DNA from: Mytilus edulis | Lineage: Eukaryota > Mollusca > Bivalvia > Mytilida > Mytilidae | Direction of reading: 5' to 3' | Length of the DNA stretch: 64,000 nucleotides | Assembly: GCF_963676685.1 (NCBI RefSeq) | Contig: NC_092344.1 | Coordinates: 87,760,749 to 87,824,748, forward strand | The notes under the pieces: generated by a model | Seen by the model: only the letters and a program-made list of their open reading frames with translations | The model's database searches: none | Told to the model about the DNA's origin: nothing | Program-made: the position numbers and the translations under genes | Shown: in pieces, positions 21,979-34,183 of the stretch | How the letters are laid out: every line of letters begins with the position of its first letter | Position numbering within the stretch: position 1 is the stretch's first letter

Positions 21979-23606
21979 AGGTGCTCCGCAGGGTGCAGCT
22001 TTATACGACCGCAGTGGTCGAAACCCTGAACAGTTGGGGCAAATTCGGTCACAATATTCAAGCTTGTTACTGTCTGATTTTGGATTGAGAACAAATTTTT
22101 GACAAAATATAGGTTTTTGTCACAAAATAAATGTGGTCAAAGATCTAACAAATCTATTGCACAATACTGTGCAATTGAAGATTTCTTCTTGAAACTTTTG
22201 AAAACAAGCAGTGTAAGGGAGGTAATCAAGTATTCAAACATATATATAACAGTATTCTTTAAATTTTAATTGAATTACCTCCCTTAAACTGCTTTTATAT
22301 TGTCTAAATTGTCCTTTAACCAGAAAAGCCCTTGTTTTCCCCCCTATTTTGCCCCTAATTGCTAATGATTTGAGCCATAACCCCCCATAACCATCTCTTT
22401 GTAGTATGGAAACTTGTGGTATAATTTCAGGGAGATTTATACACTTAAACACAAGTTATTGACTGAAACTACAAAACTGCTTATTTGAGCCCCTTTTTTA
22501 CCCCTCGCTTATTGATCCGCCCCCCTCCCCCCTTAGAGAAAGAACCCCAAAACTCAATTCCAGCCTTTCCGTGGTAGTAAGAAACCTTGTAGTATAATTT
22601 CAGTGAGATCTATACACTTAAACCCAAGTTATTGCCTGTAAACTACAAAAATGCTTCTTTTTGGCCCTTTTTTGGCCCCTTATTCCTAAATGTTCAGGGA
22701 TATTAACCCCAAACTGAATCAAAGCCTTCCTTTTGTTATTTGGAACCTTGTGGTACAATGTCTAAGAAATCCATACAGTTATACATTAGTTATTGTCCCG
22801 AAACTACAAAAATGCTTGTTTTTGGCCCCTTTTTGGCCCTGATGTACTTAGGTGAGGTTAGGTGAAAATTAATAAATTAAAATTGATACTTTAAGCCAGT
22901 AGAGCATTGGCTAAGGATAAAAATAAGCTAAAAATATTGATAGGTCATTGACCTCCTTTTTGAGATTTTTGAGATTTAAAATATGGCGGGAAAAGGCTGA
23001 CTCGGACTTTTACCTTATATTTGCATTGGTATTATTAGGATTTCAAAACAAAACAAAGAAAATCAAAAATCTTCTTAAATTTTGGTAAATGACTTTTCAT
23101 GAGCTATTAAGTCTTATATGAAAAAATAAATGGGTGTTATGGGGCAAAATATTTTACCTGGTATTGTAGGGGAAAACACCAAGGAGGTCGAACATTTGAC
23201 ACAAATTCCAAAACCTCACCTAAGTATATCCTTAATACCTAGACTGTTTGCCCCATAACCCTTTAAAAAATCCCAACCGTCTACTTTATAGTATGAACAT
23301 TGTGGTACAATATCAGAGCCATTGAAATAATAATACACAACTGATTGTCCTGAAAATAGATAAATGCTTGTTTTGGGCCCGTTTGGGCCCCTAATTTCTA
23401 AACCATTGGGACCATAACCCCCAAAATCAATCCCAACGTTCCTTTAGTGGTTACAAACATTGTGTCAAAATTTTATTGATTTCTATTTACTAATACTAAA
23501 GTTATTATCCGGAAACCATCTGTCTTCGGACGAAGCTGATGACGCTGACGACAATGTGATACCATAATACGACCAAAATTTTTTTAATTTTTGCGGTCGT
23601 ATAAAA
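21979..23606 (+). repeat. Family B repeat, copy 1
   Basis: It starts AGGTGCTCCGCAGGGTGC and soon contains TTTATACGACCGCA, which is inverted at the end as TGCGGTCGTATAAA. The body is a series of roughly 160-bp units with TTTTTGGCCCCT, ATAACCCCC and AACCTTCC motifs, followed by a GACGACG-like tract. Related copies lie at 43584-44896 and 48288-50556. A MITE at 22847-23224 interrupts it. A Helentron-like origin is inferred. Confidence 0.75.
22847..23224. mobile_element. TA-flanked MITE nested in family B
   Basis: The ends CTTAGGTGAGGTT and AACCTCACCTAAG are perfect inverted repeats and TA lies on each side. The sequence between them has no counterpart in the other family B copies, which confirms insertion. 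The 378-bp length and TA site fit a Tc1/mariner-type MITE. Confidence 0.75.
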
Positions 23607-24244
23607 AAAGGATTTTGTAATATTAAAGGAATTTTAACAATAAAAACAAATTTAAACACCAAAATAAATTTAAAAAATAATAAAGAGACAGTTGTGTTTT
23701 AAGATACGTTTATTTTTAATTCTTTATTAAGCTGTCTTTAAACGTTAAATCATCAGGAATTATTGTATATATATGTATCAATTATCTAAATGTTGATGGG
23801 ACACCGTATCAACATTCATCAAGTTACATGTTTGTGTACATGTCTTTATAAAAACCTGGACCTTATGCGTTTGGTCAAACCATATGAGTATGCACACATA
23901 TGGTCATGAACTTACATATATGGTCCAAATACTCATATGCTCAGTGCTCTGGAACACATGCAAACAAATAACTCAAATGAAAAAGTATTTATCCTGTCCA
24001 AATTTTTGTCTGTTTAAACATTATATAACTTTTATAAGCATGGTAAATGATCAGATGGGTTTGGTAATATTTCATAGATTTAGAAATCTGATAAAAGAGG
24101 TACAACACTTAATTAAAGTCATCTTATTGGTCAGTTTATTTTTGTTTTGTAATTAAGCATTCATTTATTTTGTAAAAGAAGTTACACGGAAATCAAAAGT
24201 TTTGAAATAGTTTAGATTTTTTTCGAAAAACTAAGGATTTTCTT

Positions 24245-24430
24245 ACCCCAGGAGTAGATTACCTTAGCCGTATTTGGCACAACCTTTTGGAATTTGGGTC
24301 CTCAATGCTCTTCAACTTTGTATTTGTTTGGCTGTTTAACTATTTTGATCTGAGCGTCACTGATGAGTCTTATGTAGACGAAACGCGCGTCTGGCGTATA
24401 AAATTATAATCCTGGTACTTTTGATAACTA
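24245..24430 (+). mobile_element. Short retroelement carrying a hammerhead ribozyme
   Basis: The segment from TACCCCAGGAGTAGATTACC to CCTGGTACTTTTGATAACTA surrounds an intact hammerhead motif. No ORF is present. Short non-coding retroelements with type I hammerheads (retrozymes, Penelope relatives) are known in animals, including molluscs. Borders are approximate because only one copy lies in the window. Confidence 0.6.
24354..24397 (+). ncRNA. Type I hammerhead ribozyme
   Basis: All core elements are present in order. Stem I 5' strand is GCGTCA (24354-24359). The core is CTGATGA (24360-24366). Stem II is GTCT paired with AGAC (24367-24370, 24376-24379) with loop TATGT. GAAA is at 24380-24383. 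Stem III is ACG paired with CGT around a two-base loop. The cleavage triplet GTC ends at 24391. Stem I 3' strand is TGGCGT (24392-24397), pairing at six positions including two G-U pairs. Predicted cleavage is after C24391. A three-pair stem III is typical of retroelement hammerheads, which may act as dimers. Activity is inferred. Confidence 0.85.
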
Positions 24431-27418
24431 TTAAGCTCACACTATCCCCAGTCACAATAATGCATATATCTAGAAAGTACTGGCAGAAAATAAAAGAATA
24501 TTAAGGGTTATCAATCTCACTTTCAAAAGTTTTCTCTGCTGTAGATAGAGTGAAATGTTAATAAGAATATGGAATGGAACAGATATTATTTTCATTGCTA
24601 AGTACTATATCTGTCATAATACTTTTTAATTAGTCATAGTGATCAGGTGTAACAAATTTGCTGGAAGTTGTATGTTTAGATAAGTTTTCTACTGTTTATT
24701 GTGAGTCACAATATAAATTTGTTTGTGTTGCTGTAGCATGTTACTACTGCTTTGCTAATAAAGAATTCATTTACTCATTGAAAAGAACTAATGAAAAAAA
24801 AATAGTCCAGTCAAACTAAGTTTTAACCTCAAACTAATTGCAACAGAAAATGTGTTAGTTCTAATCTATAGCAGTTAGCCCCATATATACACAGAAAAAA
24901 GTACCATAAAATCTAACTTGAGGAAAACTCAAAATCAGCATTTTTTATTTCCTATGAAAATGAACAGTGGAAAGGGAGATTACTCTGCAAAAATTAGTCT
25001 TTTTTTGGGTCAATTTTTGGTAGATTTTCTTAAAATTCATGTAAAGTATATACTTTGATGAGGTTATGAGTTCGTATTATATAATCTTCTGCTCATGAAA
25101 TGTGTTATGAGTATTTTAATTTTTTTAGGCACATTTTCATTAAAGAAATTACAAATTTATGGCTTTGTGACCATTTTGAAAAAATAATGTGAATATTTGG
25201 TATTGTTTATATCTATAAATTATATTTGTTCAGCAATAACCTTGTTTCAAGATACTTAAAACCACAAAAAGAAGAATAAATGCTTAATTATTTTTATTAA
25301 ATTTGAGATTCTTTTCCTTGACATGTTGAAAAATCTAATAAATGGTCAACTAATGAATTATGTTATCTAGGTTGTAGCTTGATAAAAGATATGAAAACCC
25401 TTTAGAGTTGTTTGTAATACTCTAAAGACGGCTAAACTATCAAGAATCAATACATTCTGTTGAATAGAAGAGGAAAAGTTATAATTTGTATCAATTTGTA
25501 TTGATATTTCTGCCTTTTTTTTGCAGAGTTATCTCCCATCTCAATGCAAATCTCCATAGTATCTTTATTTTGATTTTTCTACTGTAAACATGACTGTGCC
25601 TTCAATAAAGCAATTAATATATGACCTCAGTTTAATATTAAAAATAATTTTAATAATGGAATGAAATCTTTAATATTCAGATAATGTTTTTTGAATATCC
25701 ATTATTTACTCCCTCGTTTCACTCCTCCGAAAATAAATTTTGTCTTAACTATATATCGTAGAAGAAATACCAAACACAGTATAGGGTTGTGCGTTCGCTA
25801 CAAGATCGCCTTTTAATTCAACATGTTCAACATAAATATATACAATAGTCATACATCAATGAATCAATATTTACAATACACAAGTCAAATAGAAACGATA
25901 AGGTAACATATAACAAGGGTGGGAGGGTTGGGAATAGTATACCAAACTAACCTAGTCCTTACTATCTTGTAATGAGCGTCGCATTGGTCAAACACACCTC
26001 AAAGCTTCCTTATATACTGACTGCCAAAATTGTCCATGCAGAAAGGAATTCAATGGGTAATACCTCATCTCATTTAAATATAGAAAGACCGTTATATATA
26101 TAAAACATGTAGCCGTAAAGGAATGTATTTTTATAAAGAAAGTTATACCTGAAAAAATCCAAGATATAGACAAATACAATGTATATGCATTAGATAATGC
26201 TATGATTTTGAAAATAGATATCCTTGCTTGTTCATAGCTGAAAATAAATAAACTTGCATAAGATAGGATGCAAAAATATTATGCAACACAAAATGCAGGA
26301 AACTGTTGTGTACAAAAGTAAAAAAAAGAAGAAAATAGGCATACATCACAATAAATGGACAAACCACAGAAAAATCTTCCTGCAGTCCCCCCTTGAATAT
26401 GTAAAATAATCTGTAAGGTTGAATATATTCTTGTTAAGTAATAAAGGGAGATAATATCAAAATTTAAGAAGATCTAAGATTTTAGATTTTCTCCCATTGA
26501 AACTTATTAACAAAAATATTGTAATTTCACATTTATATTTTACTGTCAGATTCAGAATATGTTTTAATTCAAACAAATGTCTGATTGTTATGAATATAGA
26601 AATATTTGTAAAAGAAAAATAGAATAAAAGCTTAGTTTGGATGTTATTGTAATTACTTAATTACTAACAGGACTTTTCACCTTTTGAATAACCAGTCAAG
26701 GTCGTTAAAAACTTCCATTTGTTTGACCTTTCGAATTACTAAGCATGTACATGTAATTTGTTTATATCAATTTCATGAATTTGGGAACAAATGCTTGTAC
26801 AAATAAAAAATAATCATGAGTTTTGGATGGAAAGCAGAGCTTGAATCAGACTATAGTATAGGCATTTTTTGTAATAGAATAATCATTCAGAAAAATAGAA
26901 TTACATGTCTGCAGTATTGTCTAATTTCAGAACTCATTGTATTTTATGTTACATACCAAAAATTGTGAAAATTTCATCCTTTATACAGCAATTTCACAAG
27001 TTTATTTTTCCATATTTTTTTATATTAGCTGGCTTTATTGTTTATTGAACATTGTGAAATGAATACATAAAAAGAATGTGTTACCATGTTTGAGATTGCA
27101 GTAAAACATTTCTTGAAAACATGTTCTCCCAGCTGTTGCCTTACTGTTTTTTCTTACATCATTATGAAAACTAATAATAATGGAACAATGGCATTCTATT
27201 CACTAAAAGTCTTTTTTCTTCACCATAAACTGTTACAAACTCCTCTTGAATGTATCAACCATTATTGAATAATTTAATTTTGGATGTAACACATTTTCTG
27301 ATTGGCTGACGTTGTTTTGTTTATCAGCTCATAGACATTATTTTTTCATGTGACCATAACGTCATCAACGTTTTTTCATAGTTTACTCCGGTTTAAAATG
27401 GACTTTAGAATTAAATTA
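24431..27418. other. AT-rich sequence upstream of TMEM229B, little recognised
   Basis: No coding exon is visible. Around 25790-25985 the minus strand has a compact stretch (GCGATCTTGTAGCGAACGCA to GACGCTCATTACAAGATAG) that looks like part of a dispersed element, possibly an LTR, but I cannot place its ends. A 5' untranslated exon of TMEM229B should lie here or just downstream. Confidence 0.4.
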
Positions 27419-27573
27419 TAAGAAATGACTGAAATATTTTTTCTGTCTATTCAAAATACCATAAAAAATATGATGCAAAATTCAAAATAACCTCAGCTAT
27501 GCAGGTTATTCAATGTGCACCACATTTATGATGTTATTTCTTCATAGACAGAAAAATATTACAGTCATTCCTT
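27419..27573. repeat. Inverted repeat upstream of TMEM229B
   Basis: AAGAAATGACTGAAATATTT followed by CTGTC on the left is inverted as GACAG, AAATATTACAGTCATTCCTT on the right with about 90 bases between. It ends about 135 bases before the TMEM229B start codon. Confidence 0.65.
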
Positions 27574-27709
27574 AAAAATATGACTTATAAATATTTTATT
27601 ATTCTGAATTTTAGCAATACATATACCGGGTACATGTGCATATATAGTTGAGTCTATTTTTTTTGTATTTGTACATTTTTTATAAGTTTATATATGATCT
27701 CTTTCAGAA

Positions 27710-28210
27710 ATGACGAAAACAGATTTGGTACCCCAGAAACCACTTCCTGCAGTAGCTAGATTCTTTTTCTATGGTCTACATGGACTTTTTGATGAGATTG
27801 TCTTTACAGCTTTGTTTGACCTATTTTTAGAACCACATGGCAATGCACAACTAAAAGGCTACACAACCATTTACTCCTTCTTCATTTATGGTAGTTGCAG
27901 CTTAGTTGTAGAACGTCTATATGTTTACTTATACTTGAAGCATGGCATTCCATGGTATACGAGAACAGCTATCTATCTCCTAGTATTATATACATGGGAG
28001 TTATCTTTTGGCTTGGTTCTACGACAGTTTGATGCATGTTCATGGGATTACAGTCACTACGATTACAACTTTATGGGTCTGATTACCCTTGAATATGCAC
28101 CAGGATGGATTGTTCTATGTCTATGGCAGGATGTTATAGCTGACTTTCTACTTAGTCTTTCAATAAATGTAAAAAGTGATGAAAACAATGACAAAATTAA
28201 GGCAGCATGA
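27710..28210 (+). CDS. TMEM229B: TMEM229B-like multi-pass membrane protein
   Basis: The single coding exon encodes 166 residues ending in TGA. The match to the TMEM229 family is clear: FYGLHGLFDEIVFTALFDL (about residues 20-38), FFIYGSCSLVVERLY (57-71), YTWELSFGLVLRQFDACSWD (94-113), YS, and NFMGLITLEYAPGWIV (120-135). Four hydrophobic segments, about 16-40, 52-76, 84-104 and 122-150, fit a four-pass protein. The family is related to the bacterial YitT/ABC-like CmpB group; no biochemical role is established that I know of. The ATG directly follows a TCTCTTTCAG acceptor (ATG at 27710, acceptor AG at 27706-27707), so a 5' untranslated exon lies upstream. TMEM229A and TMEM229B are similar; the short N-terminus favours B. 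Confidence 0.88.
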   Translation: MTKTDLVPQKPLPAVARFFFYGLHGLFDEIVFTALFDLFLEPHGNAQLKGYTTIYSFFIYGSCSLVVERLYVYLYLKHGIPWYTRTAIYLLVLYTWELSFGLVLRQFDACSWDYSHYDYNFMGLITLEYAPGWIVLCLWQDVIADFLLSLSINVKSDENNDKIKAA

Positions 28211-28744
28211 TAAATTCTTATTGTGATATTTTTTTATACATTGAACAAACGTAGGAATTATTCAATAACTATAGGTGTTGTAGGACTTATTTAATTTAGG
28301 ATATTTAATTAATTTCAAAGTAATATGACAAAATTTCTGAATTTCTAGAATTAATTGCCTTTAGAAACTTTAACCTTTTTAGATTAACAGAGTGAAAGTA
28401 TAAACAGAAAGAATTATAATGAAAGAATTTGTAGAAAGATACTAAATACTCTGAAAAAAGATTGATATTTTTAAAAGGAAAAAAAATCATGAATATATGT
28501 TTGTAATTTTTTGTGTTGTTTGTGTGCTGTTTCATGTGTTTGATTACTGACCAAGCAATTTACATTGCAGAGAAGATATATATATATATATATATGTATC
28601 TATTTTTTTTAGATTGTTAGTATACAAGTACATTGCATACTCCCTTAATAATTATTTAGTTCCGGATTGGGCAATGAAGCAATATTATTTTTTTTCAATT
28701 TTGTTTTATATATTCTGTTATTTTAAAGTCATGTTGAAATATTT

Positions 28745-28934
28745 CTTTGTTTATTTTCGAGAAAACTACCAACCTTTGGAAGGAAAAGCAGAAAATTCTA
28801 ATCAATTTAGAATGGAGTCGAGTCCCCCTGACAGGTGTGGGCTTCAAACTTACAACCTCAGTGTTGACAGGCTAGTGATAGATAAGTTTGACTACTTACT
28901 CACATGGACTCGGCCACCAGGGTCCCACATGGTA
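28745..28934 (-). mobile_element. tRNA-headed SINE, minus strand copy
   Basis: Read on the minus strand it starts ACCCTGGTGGCCGAGT, contains CACTAGCCTGTCAACACTGA and GGTTGTAAGTTTGAAGCCC and then TAGTTTTCTC. The same order occurs on the plus strand at 60700-60955. The tRNA-like head with A and B box relics supports a SINE. Ends are approximate. Confidence 0.6.
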
Positions 28935-29098
28935 TAATAATGACAGCCTTTGGATTGTTAAAATTTCTTTAGATAACAGTATTAGTTCTTATGAATTTGA
29001 TCTGATATATATGCTGTAGCCTTCAAACTACTTAATACATTTAAGGAAAACTACAAAGATTACCAAAATATTATGTCAGAAGATAGATTATGTATATA

Positions 29099-29729
29099 AC
29101 GTAACGGTACCCAAATTGCAACGAGTACCCAAATTGCACCTATTTAGCAAAAATAGCAGTGGAAGTCTTACAAGATTTCCTAGAGACTAAACAAGTTGTA
29201 TTTTTATGATCCGATAGTATGCACGTCTTTAAACATAGGTAAATATATTTAGATATACATAAAACGTTTACAGTATTTATCAACAAATGAAGTGTTTACT
29301 GAAAAAGCAAAATGTACTGAAACGTCGCCATGCGACGTCATCAAAACGTCATCTTTTTAAAATTAGCAAATACAATATGTTTCAAGTATCCATTTCTTAA
29401 AAAAAGAAGAGTGAGCATGGACAAATATCCAATTGTTCAAAATATTTGAAAAAAATAAACAAAAGCTCTGTTATTCGACTTTTGACGATGCAAATTTAAG
29501 CATGGATGCAATTTGGGTACTCCTCATTACAGAATCATTGATGGTTTGGAGGTAAGTTCAGACCAATTTTTCTATGATTCCATATGAATTGAAAATCAAA
29601 TTGGCGTACCTATATAATAAAGAAGGATACGGCTACAAAATAAACACAAAATGGAAATGTTTGTCTTGATCATAAAAAAACGTAGTTAAAAAAACTGTCA
29701 AAATAGGTGCAATTTGGGTACCGTCACGT
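29099..29729. mobile_element. TA-flanked MITE with duplicated GTACCCAAATTGCA ends
   Basis: The ends ACGTAACGGTACCCAAATTG and its near inverse complement border the element and TA flanks both sides. GTACCCAAATTGCA is present twice at the left, and twice inverted at the right (29509-29521 region and 29708-29721). No ORF is present. Confidence 0.7.
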
Positions 29730-30574
29730 TAAGGATACTCACTTTTTTTTCAATTTTTTCATAAGGTTGTTCCTTGGGGGATCCTGAATATCAAATGTCA
29801 GTCCTCTTATATTTACTTATTTTTTAAATTCTGTTGTTGATTCAATATTAGAACAATCCAGTGAAACTATTCATTTAGTTTTGACTCTGTGTCCATTCTT
29901 ACTCATAACACAAAAAGACATATAAAACTAGCACTGTCTTTTTTCTTACAGCATTTGTATCTGGATGATATTTGTGTATTGTTGATATCTGTAGTCAAGG
30001 GAACAATATGCATGAGTATGTTTAAATTATATTGTAAATTGGCATTATTGTTGGATTCTATAGCATTATTTTTTAAGCCCATAAAACTGTCATTCTTTTT
30101 CTCCACTTTTTTTTCTTTCAGATAACTTTATTATGATATTGCAATCATATATAATAATATGCAATCAGATGTTATTCTACTTGTCTAAATGTTGTTATAA
30201 ATACTGCTAACATGTTTGTATAATTATGTTGACTTAAATTTGTATTGTTTTTTTATGTAGACAAGAAATAAATTGTTGTTAAATATCTTGTGTTCATATT
30301 AAATAATGCACAAAATGATAACAGAGTTGGCAGTCAGTATTCAAGTGTAAAAAGTGTAAAAAGATATTATTTTTTGAATAAGCAATTTAGAAATACATGA
30401 TTGAGCATGCTTCCAGTAACTGCAAGCATCTATCATCATGCATTATATCTGTTGTGTTTAATCAGAGAAATTAATATGTATGCACATGTCTCTTGTTTAA
30501 TACATTGATATTTTACAGTTGCATACCAGTGTTTTTGCAGAACTGATATTTTATTGTTCATTCTTTATTTCAGT

Positions 30575-30725
30575 GGAAATGAGAATGGAAATGGGGAATT
30601 TGTCAAAGAGACAACAACGCGATTAAAGAGCCTTTAACAGCTGATGGCCACCAATGGGTCTTCAACACGGGGAGAAAATCCTGCATCCAGAGGTAGGCCT
30701 CAGCTGGCTTCTTAATAAAATTTGT
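30575..30725 (+). repeat. Dispersed retroelement fragment, second copy
   Basis: It is a diverged copy of the 21200-21335 segment, sharing GAGAATGGAAATGGGGAAT, AAAGAGACAACAAC, GGCCACCAATGGGTCTTC and CAGCTGGC. Confidence 0.55.
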
Positions 30726-31256
30726 ACTAGTTAAGTGAAAATGGACGTCATACAAAACTCCAAAACATATAAATAAACTAAAATTAAAAAACATACAAGC
30801 CTAACAAAACAGTTTGTTGAGCTCTATGATTTGTTTTTGTTGTTTGATTAGATGATATTTGGTATCTATTTAATGTCCCGTCTGGTCATATTACTTCTCA
30901 AGTCATTGGCTTTCAAATTTTCTTTTTCATTTTTGAGTGTTCTTGATGTAGGACATTCCTGAAAAGGTGCTTGAGATTCGCCAAACGTAGAAAGTGCTGG
31001 GTTTTTTTTAAAAGAGTAACTGGCCCTAATTGATGATTTTGAATATTTTTTCTTGGGTTTTGCCTTTAATCTTAATACATATAAACGAAGGAGAAGTGGT
31101 ATGAATGCTTATTAGTGATCCATTAAAGTCCCAAAAAAATGAATTTAGGCAATTTATGGTCACCTTACAGTCTTCAACAATGAGCAAAAACAATACCATA
31201 TAGTGAGCAATAAAAGGCCACAACATGACATAATGTGAATCAGTTTACACCATAAA

Positions 31257-31560
31257 CAAGAGTGCACACGCTGAAATGTTTCTCCTCCTTTACTAACCTT
31301 TGTATTATGTTGATAGTCTTAAATATAAAGCTTTACTACAATTATCACATAAACTTAACATGATCCAAGAAAATCATGTCAAGCTCATATAAACCTAGTG
31401 AGAAATACATGTACACCTTACAGTCATTCAATACATTCAATATAGTTGACTTATTGCTTATCATGCTTATAGTTTCGAAGAAACAAACTTAACCAAAATC
31501 AAAGTGATGGAAATCACTCATGGAAAGATTAGAAGAGTAGTTTGAATTATTTCATATTAA
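31257..31560 (+). repeat. Family C repeat, 5' fragment
   Basis: It shares the start AACAAGAGTGCACACGCTGA with the full copy at 45903 and the later motif CATGTACACCTTACAGTC. The remaining part of the element is not joined to it here. Confidence 0.55.
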
Positions 31561-33224
31561 GGTATGGTGGGGAAAAATGAACATTTATAGAGCACTATTG
31601 CTGAAAATTGCATTTACAGCAGGTCTTTAGAAGGAAACTTGCTTTTCCAGTATAGGGATAAAATGAGCTCAAATTAAATAATATTGGTCTCTTAATTTGC
31701 ACAATTTTATTTAAACTGCAGTTTATCTCTTATCGAAATTATGTTGCCGGTTCTGAACATGTTTCAAAAAAACAAAAAAATGCAAAAGTTCTTCTAGTAA
31801 ATGTTACCAACTATCCTTGTAAGACATAAATCTGGACCAACAGCTTAAAACTTTAAAGTGTCAACAAAAAAAAATTGTTGTTTTGGGGCATTTTGTAATT
31901 TGAAACAGAGGTTATATGGCATTGAAGATTAAAAGTTTAAGAGCACTGCCTTTTGATCAATTTTTAAAGTATTTTTCAACACAGGGCATTGAAAATGTAC
32001 TTTTTCAACGTAAACCAATTTAAAAACTTGTCTTATTGAAATGTGGATTCTTTCTTGATTGCAAAAATATATATTCACTTCTAATAAAAATTCAAATGAC
32101 TAAAATAGACATAATGATTGATGGGAAATAAACTAATAAACAATGGTTTGTTATAATTAAAAGTTTTAAAATTTTAAAACTGTTTCAAGCCAATTCCTGA
32201 TAAAAAAAAGTGTACTTATTTTGTTGATTAATTACAGATGATTATTGAAAATTTATCAAGTAAATTATAGGCCTTACTTGAATACCTTTTATGTATTCAT
32301 ATTTATATTCATATTTCATTTTTTTTTTCTTCAGATCTTGTTAATCCATTAATTATTTATCTATCAGATATAATTTACAGAATCACTATATGTAATGTAG
32401 ATCAAAAGTAATTGGCAATAAATAAATCTATCATCCTTATAAATATCAAACATCTAATATACACATTTGTGTATTCAATTATGAGGTCAAATACTTGTGT
32501 ATTAAGAATTATATGTATATTGAGTGGTCTGTATAATTATGTAAGACTGAGGTTAATAGGTAATGTGGTCAATTTGATTGGCAGTTTAGGAGGTGGGGCA
32601 TTGTAGTTCAAGGTCCACCTGGTCTCTGATTGTTTAGTGATAATGACAGTTGTCAATCATACTAGTTGAATCAATACCCAGTTACCTAATCAAAATGTTT
32701 TTAAAAAGCCTGCACATCAACACACCTTAATGACATACATTCTTGAATGAACTGCTCCAATAATATACCCAGTTTTTTTCAGTTTTAATATGTGTATTAT
32801 GTGCACATACATAAACCATAGGGAACTATATTTCAGTGTGAATACATTTAGTAACAGTAGCTAACCTGTCCTGTTGTTAGGGAGGCCGGTGCCTAAGTAA
32901 AGATTTAGAACAAGTTCTAATCTTTCCAAAAATAAACTTTGACCAATGAACCATGAAAATGAGGTCAAGGTCAGAAAACACCAGCCAATTGCACATGCAC
33001 AGCTTACAATCCTTCCATTCAACAAATATAGTTGAAAAATTGCTTATAGTACGTATCTGAAATATGGACCTGACTTAAACTTAACCTTGTTCACTGATTC
33101 ACGAAATGAGGTTGAGGTCAAGTGAATACTGCCTGACAGGCATAAGGACCTTGCAAGGTACTCATATATCAAATATAGTTATCCTATTTCAAGTAATAAG
33201 AGAGAAATTATTAACATTAAAAAA

Positions 33225-34080
33225 ATTTGTAAGGGTTCCAGTGTCTCGCCTACTTCTGCTGTTAATGGCAGACTCAACAAAAATGAGGAAAAACATCAAT
33301 AAAAATTTCCCTCTCGATACTGTCTTTTGATTGAAAGAAGCTTCCAAGTTTGGTAAAAAATTCAGGATAGTTTATGAATCTAATAAATGTTTTATAAACT
33401 TTAACTGCAGACTGTATGTAATGTTAACTGGAAGAAAAACTAAGTCCATTTATAAGTAAAATACGGAAAAAGTGAATTTTTTTTTTACAAATTTAGCTTC
33501 TGAATAATATCTTATGATCAGAAACAAGCTTTTGTCTAAGTTTGGTAGAAATCCAGGATAGTCTAAGAACATTATAAAAATTTTAAAAACTTAAACCACA
33601 GAGTGAATGTTTTGTTTCTGGCAAAAAAAACTAAGTCCATTTATAAGTAAAATACGGAAAAGTGGAAATTTATTTTTACAAAATTTTCTTCTTGATACTA
33701 TCTTATGATCATAAACAAGCTTCTGTCCAAGTTTGGTACAAATCAAGGATAGTTTATGAAAGTTATTAAAATTTTAAAAACTTTAACCACAGAGTGAATG
33801 TAATGTTTCCTCGCAGAAAAACTAAGTCCATTTATAAGTAAAATACGGAAAAAATGGAATTTTATTTTTACAAAATTTACTTCTGGATACTTTCTTATGA
33901 TCATAAACAAGCTTCTGTCCAAGTTTAGTAGAAATTCAGTATAGTTTAAGAAAGTTATTAAAATTTCAAAAACTTTAACCACAGAGTGAATATTTGTGGA
34001 CGCCGCCGACGACGACGCCGACGACGACGGAATGTAGGATCGCTTAGTCTCGCTTTTTCGACAAAAGTCGAAGGCTCGAC
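33225..34080 (+). repeat. Family A Helentron-like repeat, copy 2
   Basis: It is collinear with 13911-15177 without the nested MITE. Three AACTAAGTCCATTTATAAG markers at about 33440, 33631 and 33822 show a 191-bp unit. The end has a GACGACGACGCC tract and a hairpin at 34057-34072 followed by GGCTCGAC. Confidence 0.8.
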
Positions 34081-34183
34081 AAAAATCTTAACTTTTTTTA
34101 CAAGTAGTCACTGAACAATGAAAATGAGGTCAAGGACAATGGACATATGACAAATAAAAACTTTGTTACATAAGGCATGTATA

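Noticed and set aside
23720-23760. Second hammerhead on the minus strand (CTGATGA with a TTTAA/TTAAA hairpin)
   Set aside because: The GAAA element is replaced by GACA and no GTC site follows in position.
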